NCBI GenBank assembly: GCA_020633295.1
Contig: JACKDW010000004.1
Location: forward strand, 62,001 to 126,000
DNA: 64,000 bases
Direction of reading: 5' to 3'
Origin: Myxococcales bacterium
GTDB taxonomy: Bacteria > Myxococcota_A > Polyangia > Nannocystales > Nannocystaceae
Every line of letters starts with the position of its first letter. Within the stretch, counting starts at the first letter, position 1. Shown one piece after another: positions 1 to 11,900 of the stretch. The notes under the pieces were generated by a model. The model did not search any database. It saw only the letters and a program-made list of their open reading frames with translations, and was not told the DNA's origin. A program made the translations under genes and the position numbers.

Positions 1-201
1 CTCGCGGTGTGCAAGGAGGCGGGCGAGTCCTGCGAGGCCGGCTACGACTGCTGCGGCGGCTTCTGCACGGGCAACCCGAAGACCTGCAACGAGACCAACG
101 ACGGCTGCTCGGAGCTGGGCGACGCCTGCGACACCGCGGCCGACTGCTGCCTCGACGTCGCCGAGTGCATCAACGGCTTCTGCTCGGCGATCCCGGGCTA
201 G
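1..201 (+). CDS. C-terminal part of a cysteine-rich protein (5' end outside window)
   Basis: The frame is open from base 1 and stops with TAG at 199-201, so only the last 66 residues are visible. They contain a repeated cysteine pattern: GESCEAGYDCCGGFC is followed by GDACDTAADCC and a closing NGFC. Doubled DCC cysteines with regular spacing suggest two small disulfide-stabilised modules, as at the ends of many myxobacterial secreted proteins and lipoproteins. That points to an extracytoplasmic location. The N-terminus, and so any signal peptide or catalytic domain, is not in the window, and no function can be assigned. Confidence 0.75.
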   Translation, partial: LAVCKEAGESCEAGYDCCGGFCTGNPKTCNETNDGCSELGDACDTAADCCLDVAECINGFCSAIPG

Positions 202-263
202 CCCGAACATGAGCGCGCTGTGCTCGTCCTCGGGCTAGCGCCGCGCGTGCGCGCGGGCGGGCG

Positions 264-1157
264 TCACGGCGTGACGCCCTCCCAGTCCATCAGGACGCGC
301 TCCATCACCGCGCCCTCGAGCCGGAACAGCGCGCTGTAGGTCATCAAGGGGCCGTCGGCCTCGATCATCCGTCGGTAGCCGCACTGCGCCATCACGACGT
401 CGGCCGAGATGTCGTAGAGGATGAGCGCGACGCCGAGCTCGAGGGGCTCGAACGCGACGAGCTCGGCGTCGGGGTCGAGCTCGTGGTTGTCGACGAGCCC
501 CGGCCAGGCGACGCTCTGCTTGAGCGGCGCGAGGTCCCACTCGTCATGGTGCTCGACGACCCAGCCGCAGGCGACGAGCGCCGCGTCGAGCACGGTCTGC
601 TTGTCGACGAGCGTGTGGCTCGTGACCTCGAGCTCGCCGCGGATTTCGTCGACCGGTCCGCCGAGCGCGGTCAGGGTCCCCTCGACCGCGGCGAACTCGA
701 TGCTCCCCTGCGACTGCAGCGGCTGCTCCTGGGTCAGGAACACCGCCTCGAGCACGCGGAAGCCGTCGTACTCGAGCGCGGACAGCCACGGGCCGTCGAG
801 CCCGAGGATCGTGTCGAAGCTGATCGTCTCGCCGAGCAGCTCCTCGGTGACGACGAGCGGGGGCTCGCCCGGGTAGCGCGGGTCGAGCGAGGTGTAGACG
901 ATCTCGACGTCTTCGAAGTCGAGCGCGTCGCCCTGGGGGAGCCCGGCGCTCGTGGTCGACGCGTCCGTGGTGCCGAGGCTCGCGTCGCCGGACGACGAGG
1001 CCGTCGCGTCGGCGTCGCCGCCCGTGTCGGTCGTGTAGTCGCCGAGGCTCTTGGGCAGGTCGCCGCAGTCGGCGAGCGAGAGCGGCGCCAGGCAGAGGAG
1101 CACCGGGAGCGCGAGCGGGCGGCGGGGGCGGGGTGAACGGGAGGGGCGCGTGTTCAT
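264..1157 (-). CDS. Predicted lipoprotein, unknown function
   Basis: The product is 297 residues. I chose the ATG at 1155-1157 because it is followed by a basic n-region (NTRPSRSPRPRRP) and a hydrophobic stretch ending LSLADC; the lipobox is imperfect because Asp precedes the cysteine. A low-complexity spacer rich in Asp, Ser, Thr and Gly (about residues 33-70) follows, then a folded domain of about 220 residues that I do not recognise, which includes a Cys pair in its second half. An upstream in-frame ATG at 1235 would bury the signal peptide and is unlikely. The gene is divergent from the cytochrome gene at 1447. The intervening 289 bp contain AT-rich tracts near 1219-1250 that could hold its promoter. 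Confidence 0.75.
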   Translation of the reverse strand: MNTRPSRSPRPRRPLALPVLLCLAPLSLADCGDLPKSLGDYTTDTGGDADATASSSGDASLGTTDASTTSAGLPQGDALDFEDVEIVYTSLDPRYPGEPPLVVTEELLGETISFDTILGLDGPWLSALEYDGFRVLEAVFLTQEQPLQSQGSIEFAAVEGTLTALGGPVDEIRGELEVTSHTLVDKQTVLDAALVACGWVVEHHDEWDLAPLKQSVAWPGLVDNHELDPDAELVAFEPLELGVALILYDISADVVMAQCGYRRMIEADGPLMTYSALFRLEGAVMERVLMDWEGVTP

Positions 1158-1446
1158 GTCCGGAGCTTCTCCGCCACGGCCCGCGTTGATCACCGCGACG
1201 CCGGGTCGACGCGGGCGTTGGTATATATGACTCAAAGGTCAGGATAATATCGCGCGCGTCGTAGGCCTCGGCGCGTCCCCGTGAGCGGGTAGCCACCCAC
1301 GCGCCGACGCACGGAACAACGGTCTGCGTTTATGTACAACGTTTATTCGGGGCGGCTTGACCGTCGGACGCTCCTTTAATAACTTGCTTGTCGCCAACAA
1401 GTTTGTGGCGAAAGACCCCACCGCGGATCACGACGGAGAGAATCAC
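1158..1446. promoter_or_regulatory. Divergent intergenic region with a 5'-UTR hairpin
   Basis: This 289-bp spacer between two divergent lipoprotein genes is clearly more AT-rich than its surroundings (tatatatga near 1219, ggataatat near 1241, cctttaataac near 1374). At 1391-1411 there is a perfect inverted repeat, TCGCCA - 9 nt - TGGCGA, which would lie in the 5' untranslated leader of the cytochrome gene. GGAGAG about 8 nt before the ATG at 1447 is a good ribosome binding site. I could not identify a convincing -35/-10 pair. Confidence 0.4.
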
Positions 1447-3672
<2,226 letters not shown>

Positions 3673-3702
3673 CGCGTGGCGCCGGCGGCCGCGGCCCGCC
3701 GC

Positions 3703-3780
3703 TCAGGCGGTCGCCGCGGCCGCGCGCGGCACGATGTTGAACTCGCGTCGCAGCTCGTCGCAGTCGCGCTCGAAGTCGTC
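3703..3780 (-). pseudogene. 3'-terminal remnant of a minus-strand gene
   Basis: Read on the minus strand, these bases give a 25-residue C-terminal-looking peptide (DDFERDCDELRREFNIVP followed by Ala-rich residues) and a TGA at 3703-3705. Immediately upstream on that strand, at 3781-3783, there is another stop codon. Amphipathic, charged composition with a natural end suggests the tail of a deleted gene. The homologous part of the AraC-type remnant on the other strand begins at the same place, so 3780/3781 looks like a deletion or rearrangement junction. This is inference from coding character only. Confidence 0.35.
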
Positions 3781-4032
3781 TCAGGGCTGCCACTCGACGC
3801 ACCGCGGGCGCTGCGCAGCCTGCAGCGCCGCGTTCACGACGAGGGGACGTCGCTGCGCGCGCTGATCGACGAGGCGCGCCTCGCCGGCGCGCGTGAGCTG
3901 CTCGGCGACGACCGCCTCTCGATCGACGAGGTCGCGTTCCTGCTCGGCTACTCGGAGCTGCGCAGCTTCACGCGGGCGTTCAAGCGCTGGACCGGGGTGA
4001 CGCCGGCGCGCTTTCGTCGGGAGCGGCGGTAG
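3781..4032 (+). pseudogene. Truncated AraC-family regulator (DNA-binding end only)
   Basis: The frame contains the C-terminal part of an AraC/XylS DNA-binding domain: RSLQRRVHDEGTSLRALIDE, then DRLSIDEVAFLLGYSELRSF and TRAFKRWTGVTPARFRRERR. These correspond to the linker helix and second helix-turn-helix of the family. The first helix-turn-helix is largely missing (SGLPLDAPRAL stands in its place) and there is no sensor domain. The open frame extends back to a GTG at 3676, but that part is Arg/Ala-rich sequence and overlaps an apparent minus-strand remnant. A full-length member has about 280-340 residues, so this is most likely a decayed gene; expression as a small DNA-binding peptide cannot be excluded. 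Confidence 0.6.
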
Positions 4033-4055
4033 CCCGCCGCGCGGCGCGAGTCACC

Positions 4056-4100
4056 AGACGAGACGAGACGAGACGAGACGAGACGAGACCAGACCAGACT
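4056..4100. repeat. Tandem pentanucleotide repeat (AGACN)9
   Basis: Nine consecutive 5-bp units AGACG (six), AGACC (two) and AGACT (one) occupy this stretch, between the AraC remnant and the end of the convergent TPR gene. It is non-coding in any convincing frame. Such a homogeneous array is prone to slippage and marks the edge of the scarred region upstream. Confidence 0.9.
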
Positions 4101-4180
4101 GGTGAGACTCGTGGCCGCGTGGTGGAATGTACTCGCTCGACGTGTTTGACAGGACATGTACATGCGCGGGCCAGACCGCG

Positions 4181-5092
4181 TCAGAACGCGCCGCGCAGCA
4201 CGAGGCCCGCGCTCCCACGCCCGAGCGCCGGCGTGATCCGCCACGCGCGCGCGCGCTGGGTCGCCGGCTTCCGCGTGTAGCCGATCGCGGTCAGCACGAT
4301 CCCCGCGGCCAGCAGCGCGCCGCCCGAGACGATCAGGATGTCGGCGAGCAGGGCGTTGCGCGTCCCCGTCGCGGCCAGCGGCTCGCGCTCGGACGGGGTC
4401 GTCAGCTGCTCGAGCTCGCCGTGCTGCTGAGCGGTGACGACCCCGAAGCCGATCCCCGTGCCGAGCGCGGCCGCGCCGACGCCGAGCAGCGTGACGCCCG
4501 CGATCCGCATGCCGCGGCCCGGCCTCGCGCGGTCGTCCGGCGGATCCGGTGGGTGCTCACCCGGATCGGGGTCTTGCGCGTCGTCGGGGTCCGGGGCGTG
4601 GTCGGGATCCTGCGCGTCGCCTCGCGGCCTGTCCGGGTCGCGCTCGGGCTCCGTGTCGGGATCCTTGGTGGTCTCGACGATCTCGCGCAGGGACTTGATG
4701 CGCTCGCTCGCGGTCGTGCGCGCCTCGAGGGGGACGCCCGGCTCCTCGAGGAAGCGAGTGTAGCGCTCGATCGCGCGCTCGTAGTCGCCCTTCTCCTCGT
4801 AGACGCGGCCGACGTTGAAGATGAAGCTCGGGCGCGGCTCGACGGCGTAGGCCCGTTCGAACAGGTTGATCGCGGCGTCGTAGTCCTTCGCGTTGAAGCG
4901 CTCGATGGCCTGGGTGCGCAGCGACGCGGCGTCGCCGTCTGCCGCGTCGGGCGCGGTCGCGGCGACGTCGCCGCTCGCGTCGCCGTCGGGGGCCGCGAGC
5001 GCGGCGCTCGGCGGGAGCGCGAGCGCGAGCGACAGGCTCAGCGACGTCGCGGGGCGGACGAGTCGGTCGATCGAGCGGTCGCGGCCTGGCAT
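4181..5092 (-). CDS. Exported TPR protein with two C-terminal membrane helices
   Basis: The product is 303 residues. An N-terminal signal-like segment (LSLSLALALPPSAALA, about residues 18-34) is followed by two or three TPR-type helices at about 55-130 (AIERFNAKDYDAAINLFERA, then FIFNVGRVYEEKGDYERAIE). An Asp/Pro-rich, strongly acidic linker spans about 145-195. Two hydrophobic helices follow at about 197-222 and 250-275, and the tail is basic. The gene starts 7 nt after the stop of the binding-protein gene and is almost certainly translated from the same mRNA. Similar signal-TPR-linker-two-TM proteins are common and uncharacterised in myxobacteria. The role is probably envelope-associated scaffolding, which is inference. 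Confidence 0.8.
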   Translation of the reverse strand: MPGRDRSIDRLVRPATSLSLSLALALPPSAALAAPDGDASGDVAATAPDAADGDAASLRTQAIERFNAKDYDAAINLFERAYAVEPRPSFIFNVGRVYEEKGDYERAIERYTRFLEEPGVPLEARTTASERIKSLREIVETTKDPDTEPERDPDRPRGDAQDPDHAPDPDDAQDPDPGEHPPDPPDDRARPGRGMRIAGVTLLGVGAAALGTGIGFGVVTAQQHGELEQLTTPSEREPLAATGTRNALLADILIVSGGALLAAGIVLTAIGYTRKPATQRARAWRITPALGRGSAGLVLRGAF

Positions 5093-5099
5093 CGCGCTC

Positions 5100-6602
5100 T
5101 CAGGGGACGGTGCAGTCGGGGAGCGTGGGCGGGTAGTAGACGTCGTCCTCGTCGAGGATGACGCCGCGCGAGGCGATCGTGTTGTTCACGGCGTCGATCC
5201 CCCACATCTCGATGTTGGCCGACGAGTCGCCGTTCTCGTCGAAGTCGAGCGCCCCGGAGGCGCCGACGAAGTCGAAGGTGTAGCTCGCGTCCGTCAGCCG
5301 CTGCAGCGTCGCGCCCCAGTCGCTCGGGCCCGCCTCGACCGCGTCGCCCGACGAGAAGCGACGGAGCGCGGCCGCGATGTCAGCCCCGGTCGGCTCGCCC
5401 GCGGCGCCCGCGGCCGCGAACGCGTAGGCGACGAGGTAGGCGGCGTCGTAGCTGTTCTCGGTGAACACGCCCGGCGAGCTGTGGCCCGTGTACTTGCTCA
5501 GGTAGGCCATGCGGAAGCGGTTGGTCGCGTCGCCCTCGGGCGCCGCGGGCTTCGTGCCGACCAGCTTGCACTTGATCTCGGCGTTCGTGATCCCCGCGGC
5601 GACCTTCTCGCTGTTCATCCCGTCGGTGACGATGAACTCCGAGGTGGCGCCCGTGGCCGCGATCTCCTTGAGCTGCGCGAGGCCGTCGTCGACGAAGGAG
5701 ACGAGCACGACCGCCTCGGGCGCGAAGCCGGCGAGCGTGGTCGCGATCTCCTGCTGCGTCGCCGCGAAGTCCTGCTCCGGGTAGACCCGGGTCAGGTACG
5801 CGTCGGCGCTCGTGCACGGGAAGCCGAGCTCGCACAGCGTCGCGAAGGTCACGTCGCGCAGGCCGCGTCCGTAGGCGTCGTCGCGGTTGATCACCGCGAC
5901 GCGCGTGTAGCCGTGCTCGACGATGTAGCGCGCGACGGCGCGCCCCTGGATCGCGTCGCTGGGCACGGTCCGCCACAGCAGCCCGTCGTCCGGGAGCGAG
6001 GTGATCAGCGGGGAGGTCGAGGCCGGGCTGATCATGAACACGCCGCGCGGGCGCGCGATGTCGGTGAAGCCGCTGATGGTCGCGCTGCTGATCGCGGCGC
6101 CGATGATCGCCTGCATCTGCAGCGTCTCGACCAGGTAGCGGATGCCCTCGACGCCGACGTCGGGGTCGGTCTGCGAGTCGCAGGTGACCACGCCGAGGCG
6201 TCTGCCGTTGACGCCGCCGGACTCGTTGATCTCGTCGACGGCGAGCGCGACCGCCTGGTTCATCTCGATGCCGGCGTCGAGCGCCCCCGTCTCGGGGAAC
6301 ACCGTGCCGATCAGGATGGTGTTGGGATCTGTCGTTTCAGACAGGTCAATCCCGATCAGCCCCTCGCACGGCGCGCGCAGGACGTCCTCGGGCTGGAGCG
6401 GCTGGCAGCTCCCGTCGCGGCACACGAGCCCGGGATCGCAGTGCTCCTCGCTCGTGCAGGCGTCGAACTCATAGAGCAGCGAGCAGCTCGCGCCGAGGGT
6501 CGCCGCGACGAGCCCGAGCAGCGCGTGCGCGCGTCGGGCGGCGCGCGCGCTGGCAGCTCGCGCGCCCCGGCGGCGCGCGCCGTGTCGTCTGGGGCCCATC
6601 AC
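5100..6602 (-). CDS. ABC-type branched-chain amino acid-like binding lipoprotein (Peripla_BP_6)
   Basis: The product is 500 residues. After a long Arg-rich n-region, the hydrophobic segment ends in the lipobox LGASC (Cys about residue 40). A short Cys-rich module follows (about 48-67). The rest is a type I periplasmic binding fold: ILIGTVFPETGALDAGIEMN, then AVDEINESGGVNGRRLGVVT, GVFMISPASTSPLI, and RVAVINRDDAYGRGL. These are typical LivJ/LivK-like sequence landmarks, and the fold binds amino acids or other small ligands outside the membrane. No permease or ATPase genes are adjacent, so the partner is unknown and the protein could act as a sensor. It is the first gene of a two-gene operon with the TPR protein downstream. 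Two consecutive ATG codons offer alternative starts. Confidence 0.88.
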   Translation of the reverse strand: MMGPRRHGARRRGARAASARAARRAHALLGLVAATLGASCSLLYEFDACTSEEHCDPGLVCRDGSCQPLQPEDVLRAPCEGLIGIDLSETTDPNTILIGTVFPETGALDAGIEMNQAVALAVDEINESGGVNGRRLGVVTCDSQTDPDVGVEGIRYLVETLQMQAIIGAAISSATISGFTDIARPRGVFMISPASTSPLITSLPDDGLLWRTVPSDAIQGRAVARYIVEHGYTRVAVINRDDAYGRGLRDVTFATLCELGFPCTSADAYLTRVYPEQDFAATQQEIATTLAGFAPEAVVLVSFVDDGLAQLKEIAATGATSEFIVTDGMNSEKVAAGITNAEIKCKLVGTKPAAPEGDATNRFRMAYLSKYTGHSSPGVFTENSYDAAYLVAYAFAAAGAAGEPTGADIAAALRRFSSGDAVEAGPSDWGATLQRLTDASYTFDFVGASGALDFDENGDSSANIEMWGIDAVNNTIASRGVILDEDDVYYPPTLPDCTVP

Positions 6603-6838
6603 TCACTCACCTCGGCTCGCCGTCGCGCGACCGGAGATCAAGCCTACCACGGCGCGCGAGGCCTCGGCGTGCTCCGCGTTCGCGGGCGCCAGGGCGCGAC
6701 GCAATTGCGCGGGGTCATTATTTATGTTCTATCAATCATGTTTTAAAAGACATTGTTTGGAGGGCGGCGGCGCGACGCGGTCATATAGAATCATGTCCGC
6801 GCGGGCGCGTTGCGCTTTCGCGCGAGCGCGCGCACCCC
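6603..6838. promoter_or_regulatory. Divergent promoter region with palindromes
   Basis: This is the 236-bp spacer between the binding-lipoprotein operon and the Ser/Thr kinase. The GC-rich part contains the perfect palindrome CGCAATTGCG at 6700-6709. An AT-rich core at 6717-6760 carries CATGTT-TTAAAA-GACATT (6737-6754), a near match to the 18-bp dyads at 19616 and 61428/61473. AATAAT-like sequence on the minus strand near 6717-6722 could be a -10 for the binding-protein operon. On the plus strand TATAGA at 6784-6789 is a possible -10 for the kinase, but no -35 is evident. Confidence 0.4.
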
Positions 6839-8746
6839 ATGCTTGACCCCTTCATCGGTCGGACGATCGGCGGCCTCTACACGGTCGAGCGCGAGCTCAG
6901 CCAGGGCGGCTTCGGGATCGTCTACCTCGCGCGCGTGAAGGACTCGGAGTCGCGCGTCGTGATCAAGGCGCCCGCGCAGGGCGGCGCGACGGGGGCCGCG
7001 GCGGCCCAGCGCTTCGACGAGGAGGCGCGCCGGCTGAGCGGGCTGCAGCACCCGAACATCGTCAAGCTCGTCGACTTCGGTCACCACGAGGGGCGCGCGT
7101 ACCTGGTCGTGGAGTACATCGAGGGCGAGACGCTCGAGCAGCGGCTGAAGCGTCGCGGCGCGCTGCCGGCGGAGGAGTTCGGCGAGATCGCGACGCAGCT
7201 GCTCGAGGCCGTCGGCTACGCGCACGCGCGCCGCGTCGCGCACGGCGACATCGCGCCGTCGAACATCATGCTCTCGACCCGCGACGGTCGCCCGAACTTC
7301 GTGCGGCTGATCGACTTCGGGCTCGCGTCCGTGCTCGGGAGCCGCGACCCCGCGCGCGAGGGCGCGTTGAGCGGGACCGTCGCCTACACCGCGCCCGAGC
7401 AGATCCGCGGCGAGCCGGTCGACGCGCGCGCGGACGTCTACGCGCTCGGGGCGTTGTTCTATCACATGCTCTCAGGGACACCCCCGTTCACGGGCGGGAG
7501 CGCGGGCGCGGTGCTGCAGAAGCACCTCAGCGAGACGCCCTCCTTCCTCAGCGAGCACCTCCCGCGCGACCACGGGGTCTCGCGCGAGCTGGTCGCGCTG
7601 ATCCACGAGTGCCTCGCGAAGAGCCCCGAGGACCGCCCCGCGAGCGCCGACGAGCTCGCGGAGGAGATGATCGAGGCGATGCCGGGGGTGCGCGGCCGCG
7701 TGCGCCGACGCGCGACGCTCGGCGACATCGCGACGCTCGAGGCGTCGGCCGTCGGACGTCACGTCGCCGCCGCGTCGACCTCGTCGTGGCGCGTGGTGCC
7801 CGAGCGCGACGCGCCGCTGGGCGCCGCGGTCACCCCGGTCGACTCGAGCTCGGCGTTCATGACGGCCTACGTCAGCCCGGCGCCGCGTCGCCGCCGACGA
7901 TCGTGGGCGCTGGCGCTCGGCACCGCGGTGCCCGTCGCCGTGGGCGCGCTGCTCGCGTTCGCGCTGATCGACCGCGGCGCGGCGAGCCGACAGAGCGAGG
8001 CGACCGAGCTCGCGGAGGACGGGCTCGAGCGCGTCGCCGAGGCCGAGCGCCTGGGCGAGCGCGGCGAGTTCGAGGCGGCGGAGCGCGTCCTCGACGGGCT
8101 CGACCCGCAGGTCGCCGCGCTCCCGGACGCCGCGGCGAGGATCCGCGCCGTCCGCAAGCGCGTCGAGATCGACAAGCTGCTGCGCGCGGGCGCGGAGCTC
8201 GAGCAGCAGGGCGAGCTGACGCCGGCGCTGCTGGTCTACGACGAGGTGCTCGAGCTCGACTCGGCCAACCTCGAGGCGCGGAAACGGAGCGCGCGCCTGC
8301 GCGAGCGGGCGCCGGCGGAGCGCGCGGACGAGCCCGGGGGCGCGCGCGTGGAGCTCCGCTCGCGGCCGAGCGCGCGCGTGCTCGTCGACGGCGTGGATCA
8401 GGGCGAGACGCCGCTGACGCTCGAGGTCGCCCCCGGCGAGCACGAGCTGTCGCTGGTCGCCGAGGGGCGCGTCACCTGGACCGAGACGCTCGAGCTCGCC
8501 GCGGGGGACAACGACGCGGTGGAGCGCACGCTCGCGCCGGCCGAGCCCTCCTCCACCAAGCCAGACAAGCAGCAGGCGAGCACGCAGGCGGGCAAGCAGG
8601 CGAGCAAGAAGGCGAGCAAGAAGGCGGGCAAGAAGGCGGACAAGTCGCAGGAAAGCGCGCGCCCGGACGAGGGCGGCGACGCGAAGCCGGACAAGCCCTT
8701 CTTGCCCGACGAGAAGAAAGAGAACGGCGTCTTCATGCCGATGTGA
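6839..8746 (+). CDS. Transmembrane Ser/Thr protein kinase with PEGA domain
   Basis: The product is 635 residues. The kinase domain spans about 7-270: glycine loop ELSQGGFGIVYLAR, ATP-binding Lys43 in VVIKAP, catalytic loop AHGDIAPSNIML (Asp137), DFG at 159-161 and the APE-like YTAPEQIRGEPVD. The HRD motif is HGD, a common variant. A single membrane helix follows at about 355-378. The extracytoplasmic part has a helical, TPR-like segment (390-490) and a PEGA domain (VELRSRPSARVLVDGVDQGE, about 500-565), which is thought to bind ligands or cell-wall material. The tail is Lys/Ala/Ser-rich with KKASKKAGKKADK-like repeats. The kinase should be active. It lies just upstream of a pseudokinase hybrid with a 216-bp gap, which suggests a shared signalling role. 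Confidence 0.93.
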   Translation: MLDPFIGRTIGGLYTVERELSQGGFGIVYLARVKDSESRVVIKAPAQGGATGAAAAQRFDEEARRLSGLQHPNIVKLVDFGHHEGRAYLVVEYIEGETLEQRLKRRGALPAEEFGEIATQLLEAVGYAHARRVAHGDIAPSNIMLSTRDGRPNFVRLIDFGLASVLGSRDPAREGALSGTVAYTAPEQIRGEPVDARADVYALGALFYHMLSGTPPFTGGSAGAVLQKHLSETPSFLSEHLPRDHGVSRELVALIHECLAKSPEDRPASADELAEEMIEAMPGVRGRVRRRATLGDIATLEASAVGRHVAAASTSSWRVVPERDAPLGAAVTPVDSSSAFMTAYVSPAPRRRRRSWALALGTAVPVAVGALLAFALIDRGAASRQSEATELAEDGLERVAEAERLGERGEFEAAERVLDGLDPQVAALPDAAARIRAVRKRVEIDKLLRAGAELEQQGELTPALLVYDEVLELDSANLEARKRSARLRERAPAERADEPGGARVELRSRPSARVLVDGVDQGETPLTLEVAPGEHELSLVAEGRVTWTETLELAAGDNDAVERTLAPAEPSSTKPDKQQASTQAGKQASKKASKKAGKKADKSQESARPDEGGDAKPDKPFLPDEKKENGVFMPM

Positions 8747-8962
8747 GCGGCGCGCGTCGTCGCTGCGCGTGCGCCCGCGGACGTCGTCGACGCGCGCGAA
8801 GTTGGTGTTGTCGGCGAGCGACGAAAGCCGCCATACTCGAGACAGCGCGCGAGTGCTTGTAGGTGCGCGGACAGGGGAGGGCGCCTCGCCAGACCCGACG
8901 CTCCGGAATCACGCGGCGAGGGACCGCGACGCGGCACCGCTCGACGGGCTCCTGGAAGGCGC

Positions 8963-11900
8963 ATGCGGCACCCCGTGTTGAAGCTCCCCGGTCTGCAGCT
9001 CCGCCAGCGCGTGGGGCTCACGGAGGGCGGCGTGGTGGTCCGCGGGATCCGTGACGGGCGCGAGCTCGACGTCGAGCTCCGCCACGAGCGCGTGCGCACG
9101 GCTCAGGACGACGCCGCGCTGCGCTTCTTCGGCGCGCGCGCCCGCTTCGCGCGGGTGCGCGACTCGGGGCTGCCGGCGTTCGTCTCGATCGGCGAGCGCG
9201 GCGGGACGCTCTTCGCGATCACGAGCGCGCCCGTCGGCGCGTCGCTGCTCGACCGCCGCGGCGAGCTGCCGCTCGCGGAGCGCCGCACGCTGAGGATCGC
9301 GCGGCTGATCGCGCGCGCGCTCGCGGCGTTGCACGAGCGCGGGCTGACCCACGGCGCGCTCGCGCCGAGCCGCGTCCTCCTCAACCAGCGCTACAGCCCG
9401 ACGTTGGTGTACTACGACGTCGACCCGCAGCCGGGCGCGGCCGGGGGCCCGCCGAGCGAGGAGCAGGCGATCGCGGCGCGGCTGCGCTTCGTCGCGCCCG
9501 AACGCTACGGGCTCATCGACGCGCCGGTCGACGGCCGCGCCGATCTGTACTCCCTCGGCGCGCTGCTCTACCTGTGCGCGACCGGCCGCGCGCCCTTCGA
9601 GCTCGACGACGACGCGGACATCCTGACGCATCACGCGACCGTGCCGCCCGAGGACCCGCGCGCGCACAACCCCGAGCTCTCGCCGGCGCTCGCGGCGATC
9701 ATCCTGCGGCTGCTCGCCAAGCAGCCGCGCCGGCGCTACGCCGACGTCGACGCGCTGCTCTCGGACCTCGACCGGATCCCGCAGCTCTCCGACCGAGCCG
9801 CGCGCGGCGAGCCGCTCGCGCTGAACACCGAGGGCGCGCCGCGCTCGATCCTCGACAGCGGCGCGTTCGTGGGCAAGGAGGACGAGGTCCGGCAGCTCGC
9901 GCTGCACTGGCAGTCCGCGCGCGCGGGGCACGGCCGCGCCGTGCACGTGCAGGGCCCCGTCGGCGGCGGCAAGTCGGCGCTCGTCGCCGGCTTCGTGCGC
10001 CGCGAGCTCGACGCGGCGCGGCTGGTGCTCGAGGCGCGCTGCCGCGAGCCCGACGCGCGCCCGCTCGCGCCGATCCGGGCGCTGCTCGAGCGATATGTCC
10101 GAGAGACCATCACGGCCGAGGACGACCGCCGCGCGCTCGCGCTCGGCTTCCTCGACGCGGCCGCGGCCGAGGCCGGCGCGTTCCTGGGGCGGCTGTCGCC
10201 CTTCCTCGCCGAGGTGCTCGGGGGGCGCGCGGCGCTCCCGGACGCCGACGTGACGCCGGAGCAGTTCCACCAGACCATCGCGCTGCTGCTGCGGCTGCTG
10301 GTGGTGCGCCACGAGGGCGCGGTGCTGGTGCTCGAGGACATCGAGTGGCTCGACCCCTCGAGCCGGGAGGTGCTGCGCTTCCTCGCGCCGCTGCTGCCGA
10401 CGCTCCCGCTGCTCATCGTGACGACGGGCGGCGACGGGGAGGCGGGGCGCGAGGCCGTCGAGCGGATCTCGCGGGAGAGCGCGGTGCGCTACGCGGGGCG
10501 CGTCAGCGTGCGCCCGCTCAGCCGCAGCGAGGTGCGCGCGCTCGTCTCGCACTCGCTCGGCGACGCCGCGCTCGAGCAGCCGGTGATCGACGCGCTCGCC
10601 CGCAGCTCGCGGGGCTCGCCGGCGGCGGTGCTCGACTGCGTTCGCGAGGTCGCGGACGCGGGCCGGCTTTCGATGTCGCGGGGACGGTGGTGCGCCGACA
10701 AGAGCACGCTCGCCCTGCTCGCGCGCGCGGTCTCCCGCGACGACACGGTCAGCGCCGCGCTCTCCCGGCTCGACCCGCGCGAGCGCGTCGTGCTCGGGGC
10801 CGCCGCGGTGATCGGCGCGCGCTTCCCCGCCGCGCTGCTGATCGAGGTGACGCAGCGCGACAAGGACGAGATCCGCGACGTGATCGCGCGCGCGCGCGCG
10901 CGCGCGATCCTGGCGCGCGAGGGGCACGACGTCTACGTGTTCCGCGGCGAGGCGCTGCGTCGGCGCCTCGCCGACGAGCTGCCGGCGGCGGCCCGCGACG
11001 AGGTGCACGAGCGCGTCGCGGTCGCGCTCGAGGAGGAGCTCGAGGAGGAGCGCGAGGAGGAGCGCGAGGAGGAGCGCGCGGAGGACCGCGCGGGCGACGA
11101 GGACGGCGCGCGCCTCGAGATCGCGCGGCACTACCTCGCGTGCGAGACGCCGCGGGAGCCGGCGCGGGCCTACGCCGCGGTCGCCCGCGCGGTGGTCGAG
11201 GCGACGCGGACCTTCGCCGACGTCCAGGCGCTCGCGCTGTTCGAGCGCGCGCGCGCGCTGCAGCGGCGCTACGAGCTGACCGCGGACCCGGCGGTGCACG
11301 ACTCGATCACGCTGGCGTACGGGCGCGCCGAGCCCCAGCGCGCGCGCCTCGAGCGGGCGCTCGAGTTCACCGCCGACGCGCTCGCGGGCGCGCCCGCGTC
11401 GACGCAGGCGGCGGCGCTCAAGCGCCTGCGCGGCGACGTGCAGCTGCGGCTCGGCCAGCACGGCGACGCGATCGCGACGCTGACGAACGCGTGCGCCGAC
11501 ATCAACAGCCCGCTGCCGGGGACGCGGCTGCTCCGGCGCCTGTGGGCGCTGTGGATGATCCTGAGCGTGCTCGTCCGCGATCTGCTGCGGCCCGCGAGCG
11601 CGCGCGCGCAGGGCGAGCAGGAGTCGACGGCGCTCGAGCTCCGCTACGCGCTCGATCAGACGCTCATCGACGCGGGCGCGGCGACGGGCGACCGCGTGCT
11701 CCGGCGGCTCGGGCTCGTGCGCCTCGTCGCCAGCGCGCGCCGGCTCGGGACGTCGTATCAGCTCGCGCGCGCGTACAACCAGCTCTCGGTCGCGCTCGAC
11801 GGCCGCGGGCGGCCGCGGCTCGCGTTCGTCTACCTCCGCCGCGCGCTCTCGGTCGCGCGGGCGCTCAAGGACCCCGTAAGCGTCGCCGACAGCCTGTTCC

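Noticed and set aside
4056..4100. CRISPR array or mobile element end
   Set aside because: Units are 5 bp without spacers and there are no cas or transposase genes.
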